The translations under genes and the position numbers were made by a program. Below are positions 1 to 8,129 of a DNA stretch of 16,005 nt, one piece after another (positions within the stretch are counted from its first letter, which is position 1; each line of letters starts with the position of its first letter). Source of the stretch: Sphingomonadales bacterium (GTDB taxonomy: Bacteria; Pseudomonadota; Alphaproteobacteria; Sphingomonadales; Sphingomonadaceae); contig JAGWVC010000090.1 in NCBI GenBank assembly GCA_018971065.1, positions 1 to 16,005 of the forward strand. Reading direction: 5' to 3'. The notes under the pieces were generated by a model that saw only the letters and a program-made list of their open reading frames with translations, was not told the DNA's origin and did no database searches.

Positions 1-333
1 CTCGGCCTCGGAATTGGTGGTGACGATGGTCATGCTGCGGCACTGGCTGACCATGCGCCGCAGCCGCAGCGGCAGGCGGTCCACTTGCGTGTAATTGGCG
101 ACGCGGTTGCGCAGCACGCGCGCCTTGCCGACGTAGAGCACATCGCCGCGTGCGTCCTGCATCCGGTAGACGCCGGGTTTTGCGGGCAAGGTGCGGACGA
201 CTTCGCGGATGGCCGCGACGCCCGCGTCGAGGTCGGGCGTTTCCGAGCCGCGCACCGCGTATGTCGCCTTCTCCTCGTGAAAGCGTTCGGCGCCCTGGGG
301 GTTGTCAGGGGTTCCGGCGGGAGAGCGGGCCAT
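1..333 (-). CDS. uvrC: UvrABC system protein C, N-terminal 111 residues (gene cut by left edge)
   Basis: UvrC is the nuclease subunit of UvrABC nucleotide excision repair; it makes the incisions on both sides of a lesion marked by UvrA and UvrB. Only the N-terminus is visible, but it holds most of the GIY-YIG nuclease domain that makes the 3' incision: GVY at residues 54-56, YVGKA at 67-71, an arginine-rich segment RVLRNR at 72-77, and the acidic stretch NSEAE at 107-111 where the window ends. About 50 residues precede the GIY motif, a longer leader than in Escherichia coli UvrC. The ATG at 333 is the first good start in the frame; it lies 9 bases after the stop of the NamZ-like gene, so the two are probably co-transcribed. 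No strong Shine-Dalgarno sequence is seen. Identity is firm from the motif spacing; the rest of the gene lies outside the window. Confidence 0.93.
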   Translation of the reverse strand, partial: MARSPAGTPDNPQGAERFHEEKATYAVRGSETPDLDAGVAAIREVVRTLPAKPGVYRMQDARGDVLYVGKARVLRNRVANYTQVDRLPLRLRRMVSQCRSMTIVTTNSEAE

Positions 334-342
334 CAGCGCAAT

Positions 343-1545
343 CTAGGGATAGAGCAGCAGGTTCGCCACCTCGTCGCGCCAGGCGGATTCGTCGCGGGTG
401 GCGAGGGCGTCGAGATCGGCGGGGGCGGCGGTGGGGTTATCGACCCATTCGCGCAAGGCCGGGCCGCCGTTGATAACATCGATGGCGAGACGGTCGAACA
501 CGTACTCGTAAGCGAAATCGCGCCACAGCGGGTAATCGGGATGCAGGTTACGGATGGCCTTGAACGCCAGCGCCTGCAAGCGCCAGGGGCGGAAGGCGTG
601 GTGGTCGTAGAACCGGCCTTCGGCGTGGATCATCAAGGCGTTGCACAGCATTTTTGCGTGCTTGTGGAAAGTCGGCTCGAAGTGGCAGGGCCGCAAGGCG
701 CAGCCCGCCAGCCATTCGGGGGCAAGGCGCCGCATCTCGGCATGGATCGCCGTCGCGTCCAGATCGGGCGCGCCGAACAGCACTTCCAGCGGCCGGGTGG
801 TGCCGCGCCCCTCGCTGAGCGTGGCACCTTCCAGCATGACGGTGCCGGCATAGGCGCGCGCCATGTTGAGGTTGGCGGCGTTCGGGCTGGGGTTCACCCA
901 GATGCGCGATTCGGGCCAGCCGAAGCCGGGTGCGCTTTCGGGCTGCCAGCCCTGCATGGCGATGACGCGGTAATCGACATCCAGATTATAGTGGCGGACG
1001 AACCAGTGGCCCATTTCACCCAGCGTCAGCCCGTGGCGCATCGGCATCGGCCCGGCGCCGACGAAGCTTTCGTGGCCGGGGATCAGCGTGGTGCCCTCGA
1101 CCGGGCGGCCGGCGGGGTTGGGGCGATCGAGCACCCAGACCGCCTTGCCGTGCTTCGCGGCCTCTTCCAGCAGGTAGAGCAGCGTGGTGACGAACGTGTA
1201 GATGCGGCAGCCGAGGTCCTGCAGGTCGAACAGGAACACGTCGGCGGTGGCCATCATCGCGGGGGTCGGCCGGCGGACTTCGCCGTAAAGGCTGAACACC
1301 GGGATGTTGTAGGCGGGATCGAGTTCGTCCGCCGTCTCGACCATGTTGTCCTGCTTGTCGCCCTTCAGGCCGTGCTGGGGGCCAAACGCGCTGGTCACGT
1401 TCACCCCGGCGGCGATCAGCGCGTCGAGCGAGTGCGCCAGATTTTCGGTCAGCGAGGCGGGGTGGGCGACAAGCGCGACGCGCCTGCCTTGCAGCGGGGC
1501 GCGCAGGGTGGGGTCTGCCAGCAGGCGATCGATACCGAACTTCAT
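343..1545 (-). CDS. DUF1343 family protein, NamZ-type exo-beta-N-acetylmuramidase
   Basis: The 400-residue product has the size and motifs of the DUF1343 family, whose Bacillus subtilis member NamZ removes terminal MurNAc residues from peptidoglycan fragments during cell-wall recycling. Visible motifs are FGPQHGLKGDKQDNM (residues 54-68), DLQDLGCRIYTF (107-118), DRPNPAGRPVEG (140-151) and a late segment on binding and positioning ending in a short C-terminal helix. There is no signal peptide: the N-terminus MKFGIDRLLADPTL is soluble, which suggests a cytoplasmic role, unlike secreted NamZ. A longer frame opens 12 codons upstream, but the ATG at 1545 is preferred because it overlaps the stop of the DOMON-like gene (ATGA at 1545-1542), the usual sign of translational coupling. 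uvrC follows 9 bases downstream. Family membership is well supported; enzymatic activity in this organism is inferred. Confidence 0.87.
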   Translation of the reverse strand: MKFGIDRLLADPTLRAPLQGRRVALVAHPASLTENLAHSLDALIAAGVNVTSAFGPQHGLKGDKQDNMVETADELDPAYNIPVFSLYGEVRRPTPAMMATADVFLFDLQDLGCRIYTFVTTLLYLLEEAAKHGKAVWVLDRPNPAGRPVEGTTLIPGHESFVGAGPMPMRHGLTLGEMGHWFVRHYNLDVDYRVIAMQGWQPESAPGFGWPESRIWVNPSPNAANLNMARAYAGTVMLEGATLSEGRGTTRPLEVLFGAPDLDATAIHAEMRRLAPEWLAGCALRPCHFEPTFHKHAKMLCNALMIHAEGRFYDHHAFRPWRLQALAFKAIRNLHPDYPLWRDFAYEYVFDRLAIDVINGGPALREWVDNPTAAPADLDALATRDESAWRDEVANLLLYP

Positions 1546-2084
1546 AAGGGCTGCGGTGCCGCAATCGGCAGGGTGAAGCAAGCCGGGGCGTGGAAATCGG
1601 GTTTGCCGGGGGCATGGGCCAGTGCCCAGTACGACAGGTGGCCGTGCGCTTCGACGATCACCGCGCTGATCCCGCAGTGCCAGGGCAGCGGCGGCAGGCT
1701 GGCGCGGGGGATCGCAGCGTCGAACACGCGCAAGGCGCCGCTTCCGCGCAGGCCGCAGGTCGGTTCGCGCATGATCGGGCGATTGGCCATGCCCTCGCGA
1801 TAGGCGGTGAAGTCATAGGCGGCCCAGCGTTCAGAGGGGGAAAGGTTGAATTCGCTGTAGGCCGGGCCGTCCCCGGGGCGGACGAACAGTTCGAAGCAGG
1901 TGGTCTTCCAGAGGTTGTCCGCCCTGCCCTTTCCGGCCAGCGGCGGCACGACAAGGCCGGCGGCGCCGGTGATGCGCCAGCGCAGCGTGAGCCAGTCGGC
2001 ATCGAGGCCGATGACGGAGAATTCGACCGCCTGGATGGCGAGCGGCGGGGTTGATGGGTGGGGTATGAGGCTGTGCGTTTCCAA
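1542..2084 (-). CDS. DOMON-like domain protein
   Basis: This 180-residue soluble protein resembles the DOMON-like single-domain proteins found in sphingomonads: a beta-sandwich with the pattern RWRITG, a conserved LWKTTCFELFV stretch near residues 58-68, EFNLSPSERWAAYDF around 77-91, and a C-terminal strand WALAHAPGKPDFH. DOMON folds usually bind haem or sugars; no catalytic motif is visible. The start is TTG at 2084: an in-frame stop lies just upstream at 2102-2100 and the next methionine would remove half of the domain, while GGAG at 2096-2093 is a well-placed ribosome binding site 8 bases before the TTG. Its stop overlaps the ATG of the NamZ-like gene. The pairing suggests a helper role, perhaps carbohydrate binding, but that is inference. 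The family call rests on remembered resemblance. Confidence 0.7.
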   Translation of the reverse strand: METHSLIPHPSTPPLAIQAVEFSVIGLDADWLTLRWRITGAAGLVVPPLAGKGRADNLWKTTCFELFVRPGDGPAYSEFNLSPSERWAAYDFTAYREGMANRPIMREPTCGLRGSGALRVFDAAIPRASLPPLPWHCGISAVIVEAHGHLSYWALAHAPGKPDFHAPACFTLPIAAPQPL

Positions 2085-2130
2085 GCGCGCTACTCCATGC
2101 TAGGCGCGCGCTCTCTCAAGCGAGGCCGTG

Positions 2131-3360
2131 ATGACCCAGTACAGTTCCACCCTGCTCCGCCTGCTCGACGAGCGTGGCTATATCCACCAGCTCACCGACG
2201 CCACCGCGCTGGACAAGCTGGCCGGGGGCGGCGTGGTGCCGGGCTATATCGGCTTCGACGCCACCGCGCCATCGCTGCATGTCGGCAGCCTGGTGCAGAT
2301 CATGATGCTGCGCCGCCTGCAACAGGCCGGGCACAAGCCGATCGTGCTGATGGGCGGCGGCACCACCAAGGTGGGCGATCCTTCGGGCAAGGACGAATCG
2401 CGCAAGCTGCTGACCGAGCAGGCGATCCGCGACAACATCGCGTCAATCCGCACCGTGTTCGAACGCTACATCACCTTCGGCGACGGCCCGACCGACGCGG
2501 TGCTGGTGGACAACGACGAGTGGCTGAGCAAGCTGGGCTATATCGAGCTGCTGCGCACGGTGGGGCCGCACTTCACCATCAACCGGATGATGACGTTCGA
2601 TTCGGTCAAGCTGCGGCTGGACCGCGAGCAGCCGCTGACCTTCCTTGAATTCAACTACATGATCCTGCAGGCCTATGACTTCCGCGAGCTGTCGATGCGG
2701 CACGGCTGCCGGTTGCAGATGGGCGGGTCGGACCAGTGGGGTAACATCGTCAACGGCATCGAACTGTCACGGCGGATGAACGGCACCGAGGTGTTCGGGC
2801 TGACCACGCCGCTGCTGACGACAGCGGACGGGGCGAAGATGGGCAAGACCGCCGCCGGGGCGGTGTGGCTGAACGAGGATGCGCTGCCGTCCTACGATTT
2901 CTGGCAATACTGGCGCAATTGCGATGATCGCGATGTCGGCCGGTTCCTGAAGCTGTTCACCGACCTGCCGCTGGACGAGGTGGCCCGCCTTGAAGCGCTG
3001 CAAGGCAGCGAGATCAACGCCGCCAAGGTCGTGCTCGCCAACGAGGTGACGCGGCTGTGCCGGGGCGACGACGCGGCGAAGGCGGCCGAGGCGACGGCGG
3101 CGGCGACGTTTGCCGGCGGCGGCGTCGGCGAGGACCTGCCCGAGCTGGCGATTCCCGCCGAGGGATTCACCATCGTCGACGCGCTGGTCGGCATCGGCTT
3201 TGCGACGAGTCGAGGTGAGGCACGGCGGCTGGTTTCGGGGGGCGGCGCGCGGCTGGACGGGGTTGCCATTAACGATGAATCGCATCGCATCGATGGCCAA
3301 GCTACTGAAATCCGCATCTCGGCCGGAAAGAAGCGCCACGGGGTGCTGCGCCCGGCATGA
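2131..3360 (+). CDS. tyrS: Tyrosyl-tRNA synthetase
   Basis: Class I aminoacyl-tRNA synthetase that charges tRNA-Tyr with tyrosine using ATP. The 409-residue product carries the HIGH-type signature HVGS at residues 50-53, the tyrosine/ATP pocket segments [11 protein letters not shown] (38-48) and [17 protein letters not shown] (196-212), and the KMSKS-type loop KMGKT at 236-240. An S4 RNA-binding domain follows at the C-terminus (about 345-395, with [19 protein letters not shown]). This is the standard TyrRS layout and length. A GTG codon lies in frame just before (2128), but the ATG at 2131 is preferred because GAGG at 2122-2125 is then 5 bases upstream. The gene is divergent from the DOMON-like operon across a 46-base gap that must hold both promoters; no clear -35/-10 pair stands out. 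No T-box or leader peptide is visible. Confidence 0.97.
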   Translation: MTQYSSTLLRLLDERGYIHQLTDATALDKLAGGGVVPGYIGFDATAPSLHVGSLVQIMMLRRLQQAGHKPIVLMGGGTTKVGDPSGKDESRKLLTEQAIRDNIASIRTVFERYITFGDGPTDAVLVDNDEWLSKLGYIELLRTVGPHFTINRMMTFDSVKLRLDREQPLTFLEFNYMILQAYDFRELSMRHGCRLQMGGSDQWGNIVNGIELSRRMNGTEVFGLTTPLLTTADGAKMGKTAAGAVWLNEDALPSYDFWQYWRNCDDRDVGRFLKLFTDLPLDEVARLEALQGSEINAAKVVLANEVTRLCRGDDAAKAAEATAAATFAGGGVGEDLPELAIPAEGFTIVDALVGIGFATSRGEARRLVSGGGARLDGVAINDESHRIDGQATEIRISAGKKRHGVLRPA

Positions 3361-3362
3361 AT

Positions 3363-3421
3363 TTGCCGGTGACGGCAGGCCCTTGCCGGTGATTTACTGT
3401 TTCTTGGGCATTTTCCGGCAA
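3363..3421. repeat. Three copies of the 7-mer TTGCCGG upstream of the PilZ gene
   Basis: TTGCCGGTGA occurs at 3363-3372 and again at 3383-3392, exactly 20 bases apart, and the inverse CCGGCAA lies at 3415-3421. The first copy also forms a small hairpin, TGCCG-GTGA-CGGCA (3364-3377). The direct and inverted copies could be a regulator site for the PilZ gene or a weak end structure behind tyrS; there is no T-tract, so a terminator is not supported. Confidence 0.35.
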
Positions 3422-3460
3422 TGTGTCCATTCTTGAGGAATGGCACAGGGAATTGTTGAA

Positions 3461-3799
3461 ATGGCCAGCGGAGCGCAGCTTTCGGTAACCGACCTGCGTC
3501 GCTCGACCCGTCACCCGGTCGATTACAAGGTGCTTGCCGAGCATCGCCGGCTTGGCGACATCCGGCTGCACGTCATCAACGTTTCCGCGCACGGTTTCAT
3601 GACCGACAGCGTCAGCGAGCTGACGCGGGGCGAACGGGTGGTCATCCGCCTGCCCGCCGTGGGCCGCATCGAGGCGCACCTGATCTGGAACACCGAGGAT
3701 CGTTCCGGTTTCCAGTTCGAGCGAATCGTCCGGCTGGACGACTTCAACGCGATGATCGAGGCGATGCAGCCCAACGCGCGGTTGCGGCGGGATCGCTGA
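3461..3799 (+). CDS. Small PilZ-domain protein (probable c-di-GMP receptor)
   Basis: A single-domain protein of 112 residues that matches PilZ, the usual receptor fold for the second messenger cyclic di-GMP. Both diagnostic motifs are intact: RRSTR at residues 13-17 (RxxxR) and NVSAHG at 40-45 ([D/N]xSxxG), with the typical later strands VVIRLPAVGRIEAHLIW. There is no partner domain, so it probably acts by binding another protein. An ATG at 3440 would add seven residues, but GAGGA touches that codon directly; the ATG at 3461 has AGGGA 9 bases upstream and is the better start. It lies 100 bases after tyrS and 61 bases before the MFS gene, so it may have its own promoter. The target process (motility, exopolysaccharide or other) cannot be told from the sequence. 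Confidence 0.88.
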   Translation: MASGAQLSVTDLRRSTRHPVDYKVLAEHRRLGDIRLHVINVSAHGFMTDSVSELTRGERVVIRLPAVGRIEAHLIWNTEDRSGFQFERIVRLDDFNAMIEAMQPNARLRRDR

Positions 3800-3860
3800 C
3801 AGCGACCGACCGCGCCTTTGACCGCTTGGCAAGCGCGCCCACGCCTGCCATTCCGGTGAT

Positions 3861-5159
3861 GTGAACGAACCCGCCTCCCCGCTCGCCATTCCCGATTTCC
3901 GCCGCATCTGGCTGGCCCGCTTCGCCTCGGTGATCGCGACCAGCGGCATGGTGGTGGTGCTGGGCTATCAGCTCTACGACCTGGCCCGCGGCGCCTACCA
4001 CATGTCGATCCCGCAGGCCGCGTTCCAGTTGGGCCTGCTGGGGCTGTTCCAGTTCGTGCCGGTGGTGCTGCTGACCCCGGTGGCGGGCGTGGTGGCTGAC
4101 CGGTTCGACCGGCGGCTGGTGGCCGGGCTGTTCTCGCTGATCGACCTGCTGGTGATCGTCGCGCTGGCGCTGGCGACGCGGCTGGGGGTGCTGAGCCTGC
4201 CGCTGCTGTTCGGGCTGGCGGTGATGCACGGCGTGGCCCGCGTGTTCATCGGCCCGGCGCAAAGCGCGATCATGCCCAACATCGTGCCGGCGCCGCTGCT
4301 GCCGCGCGCGGTGGCGATCGGCTCGCTGGCCTGGCAGGGCGGCGCGGTGGCGGGGCCGGCGATGGCGGGCGTGCTGTTCGCGCTGTCGCCGCAACTGCCC
4401 TACTGGGTGGGCGCGGCGCTGCTGGCGATTGCCGCATTCGGCACGCTGTCGATCCGGCCAGTGCCGCCGCCGCCTGGCAATCGCGATACGCACCCGGTGC
4501 GGCAGATGCATGAGGGGCTGACCTTCGTGCTGCACCATCGCTTCCTGCTGGGCTGCGTGACGCTGGACCTGTTCGCGGTGCTGCTGGGCGGCGCCACCGC
4601 GCTGTTGCCGGTCTATGCGCGCGACATCCTGTTCGTGGACGGCCAACCGGTGGGCGCGCACGGGCTGGGGCTGATGCGCGCGGCGCCGGCGGTGGGTGCG
4701 GCGCTGGTGGCGCTGCTGCTGTCGCGCTGGCCGCTGACCAACAATGTCGGCGTGAAGATGCTGTGGGCGGTGGCAGCGTTCGGGCTGGCAACGCTGGGCT
4801 TCGGCCTGTCGCGCGATTACCACCTGTCGCTGGCGATCCTGGCGGCGCTGGGCGGGGCCGACATGGTGTCGGTGTTCATCCGCAGTTCGCTGACCCAGTT
4901 GCACACCCCCGATGCAATGCGCGGGCGGGTCTCGGCGATCTCCAGCCTGGCGATCTCGGCGTCGAACGAACTGGGCGAGATGGAATCGGGGCTGGCCGCC
5001 GCGCTGCTGGGGGCAACCGGCGCGGTGGTGTTCGGCGGCATCGGCGCGATCGTCATCACCGGGTTGTGGGGCTGGCTGTTCCCCGAGATTCGCCGGGCGC
5101 GGACGTTCGCGCCGCCCGCGTTCGACAAGGACCTGAACGAGACGGAGATGGCGGCATGA
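3861..5159 (+). CDS. MFS transporter, EntS/MFS_3-type exporter
   Basis: A 432-residue integral inner-membrane protein of the major facilitator superfamily, closest in look to the EntS (enterobactin exporter) type. The soluble N-terminus has the family pattern PDFRRIWLARF (residues 11-21), followed by about 12 hydrophobic helices. The motif-A loop between helices 2 and 3 reads GVVADRFDRR (76-85). A central charged loop (PPPPGNRDTHPVRQM) separates the two halves, and a second characteristic stretch, TPDAMRGRVSAISSL, lies near residue 350. The start is GTG at 3861: no other start codon lies between it and an in-frame stop at 3819. Its stop overlaps the next gene (ATGA at 5156-5159), so the hydrolase is translationally coupled. 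The substrate cannot be predicted; proton-driven export of a small molecule is the family expectation. Confidence 0.87.
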   Translation: MNEPASPLAIPDFRRIWLARFASVIATSGMVVVLGYQLYDLARGAYHMSIPQAAFQLGLLGLFQFVPVVLLTPVAGVVADRFDRRLVAGLFSLIDLLVIVALALATRLGVLSLPLLFGLAVMHGVARVFIGPAQSAIMPNIVPAPLLPRAVAIGSLAWQGGAVAGPAMAGVLFALSPQLPYWVGAALLAIAAFGTLSIRPVPPPPGNRDTHPVRQMHEGLTFVLHHRFLLGCVTLDLFAVLLGGATALLPVYARDILFVDGQPVGAHGLGLMRAAPAVGAALVALLLSRWPLTNNVGVKMLWAVAAFGLATLGFGLSRDYHLSLAILAALGGADMVSVFIRSSLTQLHTPDAMRGRVSAISSLAISASNELGEMESGLAAALLGATGAVVFGGIGAIVITGLWGWLFPEIRRARTFAPPAFDKDLNETEMAA

Positions 5160-5854
5160 CCAAGCTGGAGCGGATCGCCTATGCCGATGGCGACGTCGCG
5201 CTGACCGGTTGGCTGGCGCGGCCCGTGGGCAATGCGCGGGCGGCAGTGCTGGTGTTTCCGACGATCGCCAACGTCACCGCGAATGTGGAGCGCAAGGCGG
5301 CGGCGCTGGCCGCGGCCGGGTATCTGGCGCTGATCGCCGACTTCTATGGCGTCGATGTGCCGGACTTTCCTTCGGCCGGACCACTGGCGCAGGCGTTGCG
5401 GGCCGATCCGGCGGTCTATCGCGCACGGCTGGCGGCGGGGCTGGCGGCGTTACGCGGGCTGGCCGGCGGGCTGCCGCTGGCGGCGATCGGGTTCTGCATG
5501 GGCGGGCAGGCGGCGCTGGAACTGGCGCGCAGCGGCGCGGACATTGCCTGCGCGGTGAGCTTCCACGGGCTGCTGGATACGAAGTTGCCGGCGCAGGCGG
5601 GCGCGGTGAAAGCGCGGCTGCTGGTGTGCCACGGCGATGCCGATCCGATGGTGCCGCGCGCGCAGGTTGCGGCATGGCAGGAGGAGATGGATGCGGCGGG
5701 GGTCAACTGGCACCTGCATGTCTACAGCGGGGTGCGGCACGGCTTCACCGACCCGGGCAGCGACGCGCGCGGGCTGGATGCGGTGAAGTATGACGCCAGC
5801 GCCGACCGGCAGAGCTGGGCGGCGATGCTGGGGCTGTTTGGGGAAGTGTTCTAG
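5156..5854 (+). CDS. Dienelactone hydrolase family protein
   Basis: A 232-residue soluble alpha/beta hydrolase of the dienelactone hydrolase family. The likely catalytic triad is visible: Cys114 in the nucleophile elbow GFCMGG, Asp163 in CHGDADPMVP, and His195 in GVRHGFTDP. A cysteine nucleophile is the mark of this family as opposed to serine esterases. Length is typical. The ATG at 5156 overlaps the MFS stop by ATGA, so the frame extending further upstream is an accident inside the MFS gene. Its coupling to the transporter may mean that both act on the same compound, but this family is broad and often not linked to chloroaromatic breakdown; no catechol-pathway genes are nearby. It ends 10 bases before the convergent acyl-CoA dehydrogenase stop. 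Confidence 0.88.
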   Translation: MTKLERIAYADGDVALTGWLARPVGNARAAVLVFPTIANVTANVERKAAALAAAGYLALIADFYGVDVPDFPSAGPLAQALRADPAVYRARLAAGLAALRGLAGGLPLAAIGFCMGGQAALELARSGADIACAVSFHGLLDTKLPAQAGAVKARLLVCHGDADPMVPRAQVAAWQEEMDAAGVNWHLHVYSGVRHGFTDPGSDARGLDAVKYDASADRQSWAAMLGLFGEVF

Positions 5855-5864
5855 GCGCGATGCT

Positions 5865-7661
5865 TCAGGCTACCCCGAACGCCTCCACCGGCAGCGCCAT
5901 CGTCGATTCGGCGCCGGTTTCGATCTGCCGACGCAGCGCCCCGGCCTGCGGTGTCACGCGATCGGCAAAGAAGCGCGCGGTGATCAGCTTGGCTTCATAG
6001 AACGCGGTTTCGGTGGTGCCCGATGCCAGCGCCGCCTGCGCGACTTTGGCCATGCGCAGCCACATCAGGCCCAGCGCGACGATGCCGGTGATGTGCAGGT
6101 AGGCCATCGCCCCTGCCCCGGCGTTGTTGGGGTTGGCCAGCGCGTTCTGCATGAACCACATCGTCGCGGCTTTCAGTTCGCCGTTGGCCCTGGCGATCCT
6201 TTCGGCAACCGGGGCGAGCGCGGCGTCGGCACCGGCGCATTCGGCATCGACGCTGGCGAAGAACGCCTGGATGGCGCGGCCGCCGTTGGCCGCCAGCTTG
6301 CGGCCGACCAGGTCCATCGCCTGAACGCCGTTGGCGCCTTCGTAGATCATGGCGATGCGGGCATCGCGCACGAACTGCTCCATGCCGTTTTCGGCGATGT
6401 AGCCGTGGCCGCCCCAGACCTGCTGCATGGCGACGGCGGTGTCGAAGCCCTTGTCGGTGCCATAGCCCTTGATCACCGGGGTCAGCAGGCCGACCAGATC
6501 GAGCGCGGCGGCGCGGGTTGCCTCGTCGGGCGACTTTTCCGCCAGATCGACCTGAAGCCCGGTGTAGAGCGCCAGCGCGCGCATCCCTTCGGTGAAGGCC
6601 TTGGCCTCCATCATCAGGCGTCGCACGTCGGGCTGGACCACCAGCGGATCGGCCATTTCAGCAGGCTCTGCTGGACCGGTCAGCGCCCTGCCCTGCCGCC
6701 GCTCGCGCGCGTATGTCGCACCGTTCTGATAGGCGACTTCGGCCTGGCCCAGCCCCTGGATGCCAACGCCGAGGCGGGCGGCATTCATCATGATGAACAT
6801 CGCGGCCAGCCCGCGATTTTCCTCGCCCACCAGCCAGCCGGTGGCGCCGTCATAGTTCATCACGCACGTGGCGTTGGCGTGGATGCCCATCTTGTGTTCC
6901 AGCGCGCCGCACGACACCGCGTTGCGCGCACCGGGGTTGCCGGCGGCATCAGGCACGAACTTGGGCACCACGAACAGCGAGATGCCCTTCGATCCGACAG
7001 GTGCGTCAGGCGTCTTGGCGAGGACGAGGTGGACGATGTTTTCGGCAAGGTCGTGTTCGCCGGCGGAGATGAAGATCTTGGTGCCGGTGATCGCATAGGT
7101 GCCATCCGCCTGCGGCACCGCCTTGGTGCGGATCAGGCCGAGGTCGGTGCCGCAGTGCGGTTCGGTGAGGTTCATGGTGCCCAGCCATTTTCCGGCGACC
7201 ATCTTCGGCACGTACGTCTGTTGCAGGTGCGGCGAGGCGGTCGCCAGCAGCGCGTTGATCGCGCCGTTGGTCAGGCCGGGATACATCGCGAAAGCCTGGT
7301 TGGCCGAGCACAGGAATTCCTCGACCACGAAGCCCAGCACCTGCGGCAGGCCCTGCCCGCCGAATTCCACCGGCAGCGACAATGCGCCCCAGCCCGCCTC
7401 GCGGAACGCCGCGAAGGCGTCGCGGAAACCGGCGGGGGTGGTGACGGCACCGTCCGCGCTGCGGGTGCATCCCGCCAGATCGCCCGGCTGGTTGAGCGGC
7501 GCGATGACTTCGGCGCAGAACTTGCCGGCTTCGGCGATGATGGTTTCGATGAGGTCAGGGGTAAGCTCACCGAAGCCGGGCAGATCGGCATGGCTGGCCA
7601 GGTTCAGCAGTTCCTCGACAACGAAGCGCGTGTCGCGAACCGGTGCGGTATAGCTGGGCAT
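5865..7661 (-). CDS. Acyl-CoA dehydrogenase, long form with C-terminal extension (DmdC-like)
   Basis: A flavoprotein that introduces the alpha-beta double bond into an acyl-CoA thioester, passing electrons to ETF. At 598 residues it belongs to the long subgroup with an added C-terminal domain, which includes the methylmercaptopropionyl-CoA dehydrogenase DmdC. Landmarks: N-terminal helical domain, middle-domain substrate/FAD segment NLTEPHCGTDLG (165-176), FAD-binding segment WGGHGYI (416-422), catalytic base Glu441 in MIYEGANGVQAMDLVGRK, and an Acyl-CoA_dh_C-type region after residue 470. The frame is open 59 codons further, but that part overlaps hisI; ATG 7661 follows AAGGGA at a suitable distance. 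hisI ends 73 bases upstream on the same strand, and a -10-like TATATT lies between. The chain length or type of the substrate is not predictable. Confidence 0.93.
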   Translation of the reverse strand: MPSYTAPVRDTRFVVEELLNLASHADLPGFGELTPDLIETIIAEAGKFCAEVIAPLNQPGDLAGCTRSADGAVTTPAGFRDAFAAFREAGWGALSLPVEFGGQGLPQVLGFVVEEFLCSANQAFAMYPGLTNGAINALLATASPHLQQTYVPKMVAGKWLGTMNLTEPHCGTDLGLIRTKAVPQADGTYAITGTKIFISAGEHDLAENIVHLVLAKTPDAPVGSKGISLFVVPKFVPDAAGNPGARNAVSCGALEHKMGIHANATCVMNYDGATGWLVGEENRGLAAMFIMMNAARLGVGIQGLGQAEVAYQNGATYARERRQGRALTGPAEPAEMADPLVVQPDVRRLMMEAKAFTEGMRALALYTGLQVDLAEKSPDEATRAAALDLVGLLTPVIKGYGTDKGFDTAVAMQQVWGGHGYIAENGMEQFVRDARIAMIYEGANGVQAMDLVGRKLAANGGRAIQAFFASVDAECAGADAALAPVAERIARANGELKAATMWFMQNALANPNNAGAGAMAYLHITGIVALGLMWLRMAKVAQAALASGTTETAFYEAKLITARFFADRVTPQAGALRRQIETGAESTMALPVEAFGVA

Positions 7662-7680
7662 GACAGGTCCCTTTCCCCCT

Positions 7681-7717
7681 CGCGCGTGGTAGCCACACGC
7701 GATTCGCGCTGAATATA
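7681..7717 (-). promoter_or_regulatory. Possible promoter (-10 TATATT) and leader hairpin of the acyl-CoA dehydrogenase gene
   Basis: On the minus strand TATATT (7717-7712) resembles a -10 box, but the hexamer 17 bases before it, GTGTAA, is a poor -35. Downstream at 7701-7681 the RNA could fold as CGCGUGUGG-CUA-CCACGCGCG, a 9-pair stem with one G-U pair and a three-base loop. With a start site near 7705 the hairpin would sit at the extreme 5' end of a leader of about 44 bases, where it might stabilise the message. There is no T-tract, so it is not a terminator of hisI. Confidence 0.33.
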
Positions 7718-7734
7718 GGGACGTTGGCGCGCGG

Positions 7735-8106
7735 TTACACCCGTTCCAGCCGGTCGTCGTGGAGAACGCGATAGAAGCAACTGGTGGCGCCGGTGTGGCA
7801 GGCCGGGCCTTCGGGACGGACCAGCAGCACCAGCGCATCCTGATCGCAATCGACGCGGATTTCCTGGACGCGAAGGAAGTGGCCCGAGGTTTCGCCCTTC
7901 AGCCACAGCCGCCCGCGTGAGCGCGAGTGGAAGTGGGCAAGCCCGGTCTCGCGCGTCTTTGCCAGCGCCGTTTCGTCCATGAAGGCAACCATCAGCACGT
8001 CACGCGTCTGCGAATCGAGCGCGATCGCGGTGAGCAGGCCCTTGTCATCGAAGCGCGGCATGAATGCCTTGCCGTTCTCGCGTTCGTCGGCGTCGGTGCC
8101 CTGCAT
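7735..8106 (-). CDS. hisI: Phosphoribosyl-AMP cyclohydrolase
   Basis: HisI opens the purine ring of phosphoribosyl-AMP, the third step of histidine synthesis, using zinc and magnesium in the cytoplasm. The 123-residue product is the monofunctional form with no HisE domain. Motifs: LMVAFMDETAL (38-48), HFHSRSRGRLWLKGETSGH (58-76), the metal site DCDQD (86-90), and PEGPACHTGATSC (98-110) with Cys103 and Cys110 as zinc ligands. ATG 8106 gives the normal length; a start at 8061 would trim 15 residues, and the frame remains open upstream without coding character. No other his gene is in the window. A 6+6 palindrome lies 24 bases upstream (8130-8144). The acyl-CoA dehydrogenase follows on the same strand. 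Confidence 0.95.
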   Translation of the reverse strand: MQGTDADERENGKAFMPRFDDKGLLTAIALDSQTRDVLMVAFMDETALAKTRETGLAHFHSRSRGRLWLKGETSGHFLRVQEIRVDCDQDALVLLVRPEGPACHTGATSCFYRVLHDDRLERV

Positions 8107-8129
8107 TGCGATCGAATTCCCGAGTGTTG

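Noticed and set aside
85..1803. 572-codon open frame on the plus strand
   Set aside because: It is antisense to uvrC, the NamZ-like gene and the DOMON-like gene, all recognisable. Its composition (Gly/Ala/Arg/His/Val-rich) is that of a GC-rich shadow frame.
2128..2130. GTG as the tyrS start
   Set aside because: The ATG directly after it is a better start and sits at a good distance from GAGG at 2122-2125.
3744..4904. 386-codon minus-strand frame rich in Gln, His and Arg
   Set aside because: Shadow of the MFS transporter gene; the odd composition comes from reading leucine/alanine codons backwards.
6659..6673. CAGCAG-GCT-CTGCTG palindrome in the acyl-CoA dehydrogenase gene
   Set aside because: The encoded loop has the same length as I expect in relatives, so there is no sign of insertion; a 6-pair stem is plausible by chance.
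5790..7712. 640-codon plus-strand frame
   Set aside because: Antisense shadow of the acyl-CoA dehydrogenase, with no motifs.
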